From contig JANVCC010000062.1 in the NCBI GenBank assembly GCA_025345505.1, forward strand, positions 11,199,412 to 11,263,411: a DNA stretch of 64,000 nucleotides, read 5' to 3'. This document shows, piece by piece, positions 13,601 to 21,700 of the stretch; position 1 is the first letter of the stretch; each line of letters starts with the position of its first letter. The stretch comes from Todiramphus chloris collaris. Taxonomy: Eukaryota; Chordata; Aves; Coraciiformes; Alcedinidae. Made by a program: the position numbers and the translations under genes. Under the pieces are notes generated by a model, which did not search any database, was not told the DNA's origin, and saw only the letters and a list, made by a program, of their open reading frames with translations.

Positions 13601-16600
13601 CTGTGTTAAAAAAATATATATAAATATATATATAAAAAAATATAATGATTCAAAGGGCCACATGTAAGTTTTATACACAGCTCCATTCACTTGATGAAAA
13701 TTTATGATTTGATGATTCAGCATCTTCGTACTGTAATTCTCCTATACAATGTCAAGGGTTGCACAAGTCACACACTTACACACCAAAAGAATACTTTGGA
13801 CATGTTAGATTTATAAGGACTTAATATCGCTTTATTTGTCCAGTTAGTGCTTTTCTTGATAATCAAGTTCTCCAACACCCCAGAAGAACAAAAACTGAGG
13901 ACCTGAGCAGGTGTATAATGAAGACACAGTGCCCCTGAACTTAGAAGCTACTGGGCAATAGCTTCACCAGGAGTTATTCCTGTATCCACAGACAACAGCA
14001 ACTGCTTCAAAAACTAGTTCCAAGAGTGAGAAACTGTAAAGGTGACTTACTTCTTCCACAATACTGCACGTAGCACGGGTATTAGCATTATTAGTGACAT
14101 TAATGGATACAGTAAGCTTAGCAAAATTAAAGCAAGTAGCTGAATTTGTGTGGCAGGCAGTTTTCATAGAATCATTCCCTACATACGCACCCCCAGATAT
14201 GCACATACGTCTTCTTCACCGCTTCAATGCTGACAAGCAAAACAGCATTGTTAAATTCCCTAAAGCAACCATACTAAAAGAACACAGCTCATTGATCATG
14301 ATATTTTTTTTTTTTGCCCATAGTACATGGGAGATTATTCTTTATGACTGAAAAGTGTATTGACATCAGAAAAGAAACACCGAGAGGCCACGATACACTT
14401 ACCGAATGATGAGCAATTCAACCCAGACTCTCACAAAAGCAGGTAACGGGCCAAAGGCCTCCAGGATATAGGTGTAGTGGCCACCAGATTTCTTAATGCA
14501 TGTTCCTAGTTCAGCATAGCAGAGGGCACCTGTGAAAAGTAAACTGTGGCATCACAAGACGCATGCAGAAATAACTTTCAAAACATTTATAAGCCAAACA
14601 ATGGAGCTGCTGTGGTATCACAACTACTTTTCGTGTATTTAAATAATTTTTTTGTAGAACCTTTGTAAGTTTTCATTCATTCAGCCAGACTTGCAGTTAA
14701 CCAAACAGTACATATATCCAGTTGCATTTACATGTAAAGTCACTGAACAAGCTATTTGCCATCAACAGGTTTCATTACTCATCTGTATCTTGTGAAGGGG
14801 GACAACAAAATTCCAGTCACACCAGGTACCCCCAACTTCCCAGGCAGCCTGACTGCACCAAAAAGTGAAAGCCATCTAACACATTTGCTTGTTATCAAAT
14901 AATGACTATCTCCTTTCAGCCTTAGAGATGCCTGGCTCAGCCTCTGCAGAAAATCCTGAAGACTGTGTTACTTGCAGCGACGGCTGAAACAATCAACTGG
15001 ACAAAATTGGAAGCAGGAATTGCAGATTTAAGAATTTTCCTCAACAGTGCTCCCGACATCTTTAATACAAATTGAGGGGACGGCTTAGCTCTCGCTTTTC
15101 AACACCGCTGCAGTGTTGTTGTGTACCACTAATGCAATGGAAGCTCAGTTCCTTTCTGTGTTGCCTGAAATACGGACTACTTCATGTTTTCAAAGGAAAA
15201 GGCTCATTTCATCCTTTGGTGGATTTACACTGGCTAAAATTAAAACCAAATCATCATCACATTCCTGAATTAGTTGATGCAGAGGCAGTTCAGGCCCCTT
15301 TGGAACAAGTGCTAGTGGCATTGCCAGCAGAGAGAGAGCAGGGAGAGAGCCCCGAGGCTGCCGTGGGCACAGTGCACACAGCCTCTGCCATTATGGAGCA
15401 GGCAACAGCACGCTGCAGATATGAGGACCTACATGAAGCCTTCTTCACCCATGTGCGAGCTATTGTTGCTTCATGAACCGTCACCCAGTCACAAAGCCCA
15501 TGGATTCTGAGCTCCACGAGTGGACTGCATCCATAGAGAGGTGTTACCACATCCCATAAAGATAGGTAGCTCTCTTAGCAGAGTCTGAGAAGCCAGATTA
15601 AGACAGTAATAAAGTTTGTCAACACCATATCACTTAGAGTTAAGATCAGTGACATATATGAACCTATTTCAGCCCTGTTCCCTGCATGCTTTCATGCTGC
15701 AGCCCTCTAAGATGAAAACTACAGTTATCAAACCCACATAACATGTCCAAGCTCATTAAAGCTGTATCACATTATGACAAATTCCAACACTGTTCATTTG
15801 CTTTGTTTGGGGTTTTGCAAAAAAATGTAGCAGCTTTTATCTTCTACCCTTCAGTTTACCTATGTACTTAGAGGAATTGTTAGTCACATTGCAAAAAAAC
15901 ACAAACAACTACTGATGGGCTTTCTCTTGTCAGCCTCTTCTGTTGAGGTTGAGGATGAAAAGGTATTTCGATATATGTTATATGTATGTCCTCAGCAAGA
16001 CCTTAAGTGATATTTGCATGTGACTTTACTATAATTAAGTCACACAAGGAATTAAAAACACCCATGTCACAAAAAAAAAAAAAAAATTAATTAAATTTAT
16101 AAAATAACCATAACAAGTCCATTCAGAGAAAGAGATAGTATCCTTTTCTGGGACAAATTACACAGTTCTTCATATCTTGAGGTCTGAAAAATGACCTAGA
16201 AAATCCATCTGATAATACAGACTTTATTTTTTTTTTATAGACTTTACTACACAGACAGAAAATTACTACTATTAAAGTTACAGCCGAAAAAAATGAAAAG
16301 CTTAAGCAAATTCTGTTTTGATTAAATTTAAGATATGCTGACAGGGTTTCAAACTGTATCTTTCTTCATAGGGGAATTTTGGTTACAGGCAAGATTTCCA
16401 CATTTGTACAAGAGATTATGCTGCACATTGTACCAATACATTTACCATTTGTCCAGAATGGGTCCTAACTTGCTTGAACTGCCTGTTTGGCTTGGGTGGT
16501 CTTAGCCTATAAACACTCCACGTTTCTTTTAAGCTCAGAGCCAATTTACACAGAGTGGCATTTGCATGTTCCACCTATTAAGCAGACACATGTTAGTCCG

Positions 16601-17768
16601 TGTTTGTCCTCTTAAACTCCTGCCAGAAAACAAGTCGTTTCTGTTTTAAATCAAGCCAATATTCATGTTAGTTCTTCAGCTTCTTTGAGATTAACTCATT
16701 AAGTAGGTCAATGGACCCTCTGTCCTGCAGAGGCCAGGGTGGGGTTTTCCACTCTGAATGGGGACTTTGTGTACAGGACAAATATAATGGCAATCTTCAG
16801 CATGTAATACTCTTCAAAAATACACAAAATTAGTAAAAACTGTCACAATAGGCAGGTCAGCAATGAAACTCGCATTGTAAGTTTGTTTCCACCACGCTGT
16901 TTTTTTGCAGCACTATCTTTCAAAACAACATCATGAGAAAGGAATGAAGCAAAGAGCAGCAATCGAAGACTGGGGAGAGGTGTTATTAGTGTTATTATTT
17001 TTCTCCTTTTCATAGCAGTACAGCTTGCGTCCAGTGGGAATTATTCCTCTCAAACCTTGCTCTAGCCTCTAGGGAAGTAGGTCGAGCTGTCTAAACATTT
17101 CGCCAGTGTTCAAGCAGAGTGACCCGCATCCCCAGCTGCTGGGGGCCTTTACAAGCAAACCATAAACTACCTCTTACAGACAGAAGAAAAACATTCTACA
17201 CACAGCACATTGTATGGCACAAAATAGACATTTGCTTTTCCTGTTCCTTTAGGGATCCATAAGAAACAATAATTTACTCTTGGAATCTTTACCGACCAGG
17301 CGCTGGGGACCCAGGGGCTGCATACCTCTGCACCCTCCACGCAACCTATCATGCAGCACAAACCTTCTGTAGCCCTATTGGTCCTCTAGCTCCACACTGT
17401 GCCTTGCTAACCAATGGCAAAATCAGACAAATAATAGCAATAATCCACCAGCTGCCCCTCTGGACCAATTAGAAACTTTCAAGGGACTTACCGAAGAGCG
17501 AGAGGATCCCACATGCTGTCCAGACAGTCAAGGACATGCCCACGCTGCCCGTGTTCTTCAGGATGCCTTTGGGAGAGATGAAGATGCCAGCTCCAATGAT
17601 AGTGCCAATTATGATGGATATCCCTCTCAAAAGTGTCACTTTCTTCTTCAGCACAACTTTTTCCTTCTGGGCCGGCTGTCCGCTGTCCATAGAGGGCAAT
17701 TTGCCATTAGCTTGCCCCTGCAAGTAGCTTCCATTAGAGACTGAGGTTACAGCAGCTTTCCTAAACAT
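1504..17768 (-). CDS. SLC7A11: SLC7A11 (xCT) cystine/glutamate antiporter, exons 1-5 of a gene that runs off the left edge
   Basis: xCT is the light chain of system xc-. It imports cystine in exchange for glutamate at the plasma membrane, joined by a disulfide to the heavy chain 4F2hc (SLC3A2), and feeds glutathione synthesis. Five exons spliced in phase give residues 1-248 plus two bases of codon 249. The product matches remembered human xCT residue for residue in length, without indels. Visible landmarks are the unwound TM1 motif [14 protein letters not shown] (about residues 55-68), Arg135 in the substrate site, Cys158 (the heavy-chain disulfide cysteine), Cys197-Lys198 in TM5 and the TM6 stretch GMYAYSGW around Tyr244. 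LAT1 and other SLC7 light chains share the fold, but the N-terminus, [12 protein letters not shown] and [20 protein letters not shown] fit xCT best. Coordinates enclose introns; exons are listed separately. The remaining exons are outside the window. Confidence 0.97.
1604..3801 (-). other. SLC7A11 intron 4
   Basis: This 2198-bp intron has GT-AG ends. The stretch around 2800-3260 is richer in G and C and open in both directions for about 110 codons, but the translations match nothing I know. No repeat family is recognised. Confidence 0.85.
3802..3927 (-). CDS. SLC7A11: SLC7A11 coding exon 4 (residues 174-215 plus one base)
   Basis: The exon is 126 nt, with acceptor TTGCAG and a slightly weak donor GTATGA, phase 1 at both ends. 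It encodes [20 protein letters not shown], then [22 protein letters not shown], covering the end of TM4, the loop and TM5. Lys198, implicated in binding in human xCT structures, is kept. It differs from remembered human xCT at four positions, all within membrane segments or next to them. Confidence 0.95.
3928..10231 (-). other. SLC7A11 intron 3
   Basis: At 6304 bp this is the largest complete intron in the window. It contains A12 followed directly by G6 at 7601-7618 with another G6 at 7623-7628, a T16 run at 9043-9058, and a 20-C run at 10164-10183 only about 70 bp upstream (plus-strand sense) of exon 3. I see no exon or transposon. Confidence 0.85.
10164..10183. repeat. C20 homopolymer in SLC7A11 intron 3
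   Basis: Twenty consecutive C on the plus strand, preceded by five T. It reads as G20 in the pre-mRNA, ending the exon-3 side of the intron about 50 bases after the donor. Confidence 0.9.
10232..10347 (-). CDS. SLC7A11: SLC7A11 coding exon 3 (residues 135-173)
   Basis: This 116-nt exon sits between a CTCTAG acceptor and a GTAAGT donor. It encodes [20 protein letters not shown], then [18 protein letters not shown]. Cys158 in this segment is the residue known to make the extracellular disulfide with 4F2hc, and it is conserved here. The exon carries the end of TM3 and most of TM4. Met156 replaces the human Ile. It ends in phase 1. Confidence 0.96.
10348..14402 (-). other. SLC7A11 intron 2
   Basis: This 4055-bp intron holds an AT-only stretch (13608-13644) and a 14-bp perfect palindrome (13064-13077). 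A short CATAGAATCATT at 14166-14177 resembles a CR1 end but has no CR1 sequence beside it. No second gene is visible. Confidence 0.85.
13608..13644. repeat. AT-only low-complexity stretch
   Basis: A run of A and T dominated by TATATA units within SLC7A11 intron 2. Confidence 0.8.
14403..14529 (-). CDS. SLC7A11: SLC7A11 coding exon 2 (residues 93-134, part of 135)
   Basis: This 127-nt exon lies between a CACAG acceptor and a GTAAGT donor. It encodes [20 protein letters not shown] followed by [22 protein letters not shown], the end of TM2, the intracellular loop and TM3. Compared with remembered human xCT, Ser96 is Cys (as in LAT1) and Thr103 is Cys, giving two cysteines seven residues apart. 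Arg135, part of the substrate site, is split across intron 2 (phase 2). Confidence 0.96.
14530..17491 (-). other. SLC7A11 intron 1
   Basis: This 2962-bp intron contains a GC-richer block at about 15280-15545 with an unrecognised plus-strand reading frame, and an A16 run at 16071-16086. Nothing else is recognised. Confidence 0.85.
17492..17768 (-). CDS. SLC7A11: SLC7A11 coding exon 1 (residues 1-92 plus one base)
   Basis: The exon starts at ATG 17768-17766 with A at -3 and reads [19 protein letters not shown] onward. It covers the cytoplasmic N-terminus, the basic segment [12 protein letters not shown]1 with its helix break and the start of TM2 (ends CGILSLFG). It is 277 nt, the same length I count for the human coding part of exon 1. 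The donor is GTAAGT (plus-strand 17486-17491), phase 1. The frame stays open 21 codons upstream of this ATG but has no ATG there, so this start is preferred. It also aligns with the human start, MVRK. Confidence 0.97.
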
Positions 17769-18025
17769 GCTACAGTGCCACCAGCACACTGACAGCAAGC
17801 ACAGGCAAAAAAGTTTACAGCAGAAACTCAAGGGGGTTTTTTCCCCCCTCTCTGTGTAGCCAACTACTTATTCTCTTCCTCTGCCCTCTCTTATCTTTCC
17901 AGCTGCTCCTACGCACAGGTAGCAAAGCTCCTAAAGTGTGTTTTGAGCTTTGACTGCGATCTGAGCAGAGCTCAGGAACACCTGCGCTTTCTCACTGTGA
18001 GCTGGTACTGCCCTGTCTTTGGAAA
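17769..18025 (-). other. SLC7A11: Probable SLC7A11 5' untranslated leader
   Basis: This is the segment between the inferred transcription start (about 18025, placed 25-30 bp downstream of the TATA-like box) and the ATG. It contains no upstream ATG in any frame, so ribosomes scanning from this start should reach 17768 first. A polypyrimidine stretch followed by CTGTCAG near 17789-17815 (minus-strand sense) could also serve as a splice acceptor for an upstream leader exon. The start site is inferred, not seen. Confidence 0.55.
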
Positions 18026-18050
18026 CCAGCTCAGCTTCCGCGTGGACTTG

Positions 18051-18057
18051 TATTTAA
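18051..18057 (-). promoter_or_regulatory. SLC7A11: TATA-like box of SLC7A11
   Basis: On the minus strand the sequence reads TTAAATA within AGCTTAAATACAAG. It lies about 285 bp upstream of the ATG and 35 bp downstream of the AARE pair, a spacing that would put the start near 18025. It is not a consensus TATAAA. Confidence 0.45.
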
Positions 18058-18091
18058 GCTCTTGTCATACCAAGTTACTCCAGCTGACTGA

Positions 18092-18118
18092 TGATGCAAA
18101 TTCTCCAGGTTTGCATCA
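18092..18118 (-). promoter_or_regulatory. SLC7A11: Paired, oppositely oriented amino-acid response elements (ATF4 sites)
   Basis: TGATGCAAA at 18092-18100 and its exact reverse complement TTTGCATCA at 18110-18118 are separated by nine bases. TGATGCAAA is the known C/EBP-ATF response element bound by ATF4 heterodimers. From memory, the mouse xCT promoter carries two such elements in opposite orientation with nine intervening bases, so the arrangement looks conserved from mammals to this bird. It would induce transcription on cystine or general amino-acid shortage. Confidence 0.85.
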
Positions 18119-18140
18119 GCCATCTGAGAAACCTCTGGCA

Positions 18141-18150
18141 TTACTCAGCA
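18141..18150 (-). promoter_or_regulatory. SLC7A11: Antioxidant response element-like site
   Basis: TTACTCAGCA differs by one base from the NRF2/small-MAF core TGACTCAGCA and keeps the MAF half TCAGCA. It lies 22 bp upstream of the AARE pair. xCT is a known NRF2 target in mammals. Binding by NRF2 rather than another bZIP factor is inference. Confidence 0.4.
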
Positions 18151-18209
18151 TTTCTCCTTTTTTTTTTCCTTCCCCCCCCCCCCCCCCCCTTTTTTTTTTC
18201 CTCCTTTTT
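18151..18209 (-). repeat. Promoter-proximal polypyrimidine tract with an 18-C run
   Basis: All 59 plus-strand bases are C or T. The centre is C18 (18172-18189), flanked on both sides by T runs and short CTCC or CCTT blocks, giving rough mirror symmetry. On the sense strand of SLC7A11 the centre is G18. Such tracts can form triplex or G-quadruplex structures. Its length is likely polymorphic and hard to sequence. Confidence 0.8.
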
Positions 18210-18225
18210 AAACAGTAGGGGCACG

Positions 18226-18233
18226 TTGCGCAA
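18226..18233 (-). promoter_or_regulatory. SLC7A11: Perfect C/EBP palindrome
   Basis: TTGCGCAA, within GTTGCGCAAC, is the optimal C/EBP homodimer site. It lies about 110 bp upstream of the AARE pair. C/EBP-beta is a usual partner of ATF4, which makes a joint role plausible but untested. Confidence 0.5.
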
Positions 18234-18700
18234 CTGACCCGAGGGTGGTGGGAAGAACAAAGCACTTGCAAGCAAACTGAGCCAATCTTGCTAAGCACAC
18301 CACCCGTGACACCCTGAGACACGCTCCCAAATTTTTTTTTCAAGCGACTCAGAGCAAGAAACAAAAGCCTGCCTAAACACAAAGCTCGTCAGAGCGCAAG
18401 GGGAAAAAGAAATCAAACAGGATACGTCACCCCCTGGGTCTAAGCCAATTTCTTCCTCGAAAAACTCGTCTTAACGAAAGTTAAGTTTGCGGGGCTTAAC
18501 TTGTTGTGTTGCAGTTGACCAGCCTCTCTTCACACCTATGCTACTTACCTGGAAATCTGTACAGGGACCTGTACCAGCCTACAGAATATGTTCAAACCCC
18601 TCGTTACCCCGAGTTGCCTAGCAACCCACCCAAACCAGCCTAATGAAACCCCGGGTTATTTCCACAGAAGAGTTTCACCATGCAGTGTGCTTCTGGGATG
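18234..18700. promoter_or_regulatory. Distal promoter flank of SLC7A11
   Basis: This flank contains CCAAT boxes at 18282-18286 and 18445-18449 (both inverted relative to SLC7A11), a CRE-like TACGTCAC at 18423-18430, and a consensus-grade minus-strand splice donor CAG/GTAAGT at 18543-18551. It has more CpG than the surrounding sequence, though not an obvious CpG island. Confidence 0.4.
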
Positions 18701-21700
18701 CTGGTAAGCAACGTCATTGGCGACACTTCCCCTTAAGAAATACTATGAACATTTACAGCCACCTTGTGTGTGTGTGAACTGGCAGGAGGAGGACAACACC
18801 CCAGAGCATGGGATCTCCAGCGGCTCAGGAATCCGAAAGGGGTGGTTTTGTGTTATCATAGAGCTCCCATGACCAGATAAAGAGGTAATCAGATGCATAA
18901 ATACTTTTGTTTCACGACCTGACCATTCAAATTCAAACCTAAGAAATTAAACTGTTAAAAGACAAGCTTTCTCATAAAATAGAGCAAAAATCAATAGCCT
19001 TCAAGCAGTTGTAACCTAATCGAGGGACAGCCTGTGCAGTATATGCCAAAGGGGAAAAAACCTTCGTAGCATAACTATTGCAGCTGCTCGTGGCTTCAGA
19101 TTAGATCAGTGCAAAGAGAAATGATTACTGCAGTTACTGCCTCTACAGTTATTGCTTAATTAAGACCTAGGAATGAGGGTGGAAAGAAAAAAAAAGATAG
19201 TTAAAACATTTTATCATTTGAAAAGCAGGCGCTGAGCTCAGAGCACTACTGTGCTTTCAAATTTACGTGAGAAAGAGGAGATCCTACAGTATCAACACTC
19301 TGCAGCTGTAAAACTTCAGTGCTTTTAAAGCCTCCTTTTTTCAGTTATAGCTCACCTGTGATAATTTGCACTGAGATTCAAAAAAGGCATAAAAAAAAGC
19401 TTATCTGGTTTAAATGCACACAGGTAAAAACCACAGCGATCAGAGCTTTTTTGACTACATGCTGTCAGCATTTGCCTGTATTCTGGGCACATCCTACTTC
19501 TCCCTCCATCTGCTGATGTGCACAGCAGCTGACTCCTCATTCCTCTGTACCCTCCTCCCTGCGCCTGACCTTTCAGGGAAGGAATCTCCCCTCCAGAATG
19601 TGCCATAGGCCACTGCACAGAGGGACCGCGGGCAGGACCTCCTCCGGTCACCCCATAGTCCAAACCAAGCCAATTTTCATGGCATCAGTTACCTGCAGAG
19701 CCAGGAGTAGGTGGTGTGCTATGCAGAATTGCTTTCCTCTAATGTATATTTCATGGGCCTCCCCTCAATAAGATTATAAATGCCTGAAGTAGTAACTAGA
19801 TCAAATCAAAACAGGAAAAAGCATTAACAACAGGTCTGGGTTGGGCTGATGACCTTTAGTTTAATTTTCAAAGGCTGTTTAATGAAGAAACACATGACAT
19901 CTTAAAACATCTAATACTTTAATCATTCTTAACTAATGCTTACCCTTTATTTACACAGGGAGATGGTTCCAAGATCAAACCAAAAGCTCAGTAACCTCCC
20001 GGATGATCCTGAGGCAGCTCCCAGCAATCCAGCTGTCTGCATTAGCTATTCAGTTATAACATTGGACAGAAAAATGGCTTTCAAATTTAATTTGACCGCT
20101 AGCCAGAAGAATGCATGTTTGCCTGTTGGACATAGCTGTTATCACTTTCCCACGCAGGGAAAAGGGTGCTTTCTTCTTCTGCGGTATAGGGATAAATAAC
20201 ACATGCAAGGCTAAGGATCATGTGAAATTCGCAGAGAAATTCCTAAAAGTGGCATCTAAGAAAGGCTGGATACAGGAAAGTCTTCTTCCCAAATCACAGA
20301 ATCATTATACTGGCAGCTTGCTAGTAATCATGCTATTTGTAGCCTTCCCAGTGAGTACTGTTGTGTACACTGTTCCTCAATGCCATTCACTAAAAATAAA
20401 AACCAAAAAAATAGGAGCGGTTTTTTTTCCCTCCTTGGAGTTCAAGCCTTACTTCCAATTTTTAGTTCCACCCAGGAAAAGGAATACTTATTCAGTGCTG
20501 GGGGATTATTTCTTATATTCTGAAAATTTCCTAGGCATTCTCCATCACCCAAACCTAGTCCCAAAAGCTGGAAAAGGCTCGTTACTGTCTGCTGCCCTCT
20601 GTTATACATTATACTCACAAAATCTGTTCTGAATATTTGTAACCAACCAGACACTTTCACTTGAATTATTCATCAGAGAGCAAGGACCGTGGTATCACTA
20701 TGCAACCACAGCACACAGCGCTCAGTGTCCTTTCAGAGAGCTCTTCTGAAAGTGCGGGGCTTAACCTGTCCAACACTCAGAACAGCCCTGTTCTTCCATA
20801 AAAATTCAACTCCGAGCAGAACAAAGAGGTATAAGGTGCAATTTTCTTTAGGCCGATGAAATTATTTGAAGCAATGTTTCTAAAAATGGTGCTTTGAAAA
20901 TAAACCTTCAGGCTCTAATGGCAGCTGGCATTGTGCACAGCCTTTTATGGTTTCTCACTGGTAGGGTTTTTGTCCCCAGTTCATAGGCATCTTCTCCTGA
21001 ACAAACATTTAAAAGCATAACCAAGATCATCACTGTGAAATAGTTTCCTTTTGCATCTCACCGTCAGCCCTGAACTACCCCTGTCTCTTTCAAACAGAAA
21101 CCCTCACCTCCTGATCCAGCGAGTCCTCCCATTCCTACAGCCCATGAAGAGCTGAACCAGAAGCCAGAGGACTCAGCTCCCCGTGCTGGTCGCCTGCTGC
21201 CATTGTTGGACTCAGGTGCCCGGGGCCGGCTGCACTGTGTGTATAACACAACCTTTCTGTCAGGTGCAGGCACTACTCCAGCAAATTGAACACTTGAGCA
21301 CCACAGAGAATAGCGATACTACAGAGCTTCCCAGGCTGCACGTGCCGGGTACCAAGGCACCCCTGGTTTTCACACTTGTAGAGCTTTTGCAAAATACCTG
21401 GACACGACTGTATCCCTGATTCCAAAGAAGCTACAATTTTGATTATTTCCCCTGGGGAATATTACAAAACACACGCGGAGCATTCCCCCTTTCTGGGTAT
21501 GCCATGACACACACACAGCAAAGCCAAGGACATAAGATTCAAGCCTGGACTTGAGTTTCTATTTCTCAAGCCCACAAAAACTCCTTAATTTCTAGGTGTA
21601 GCGAGCATACCTTTACAATCCTTCCAGGCATCAGCTTATTGTATCAAGCAAGTCCAAAGAGCCACAAGCCAAGCCTCCAGGCCACACATTGCCACACTGA

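Noticed and set aside
14164-14180. CATAGAATCATT as a CR1 end in intron 2
   Set aside because: The sequence on either side does not continue into CR1.
17769-17831. N-terminal extension of SLC7A11 by 21 residues
   Set aside because: The open frame extends upstream but begins with TTG and contains no ATG; the ATG at 17768 aligns with the mammalian start.
20287-20300. CACAGAATCATT as a CR1 end
   Set aside because: Only a short match, with no adjoining CR1 sequence.
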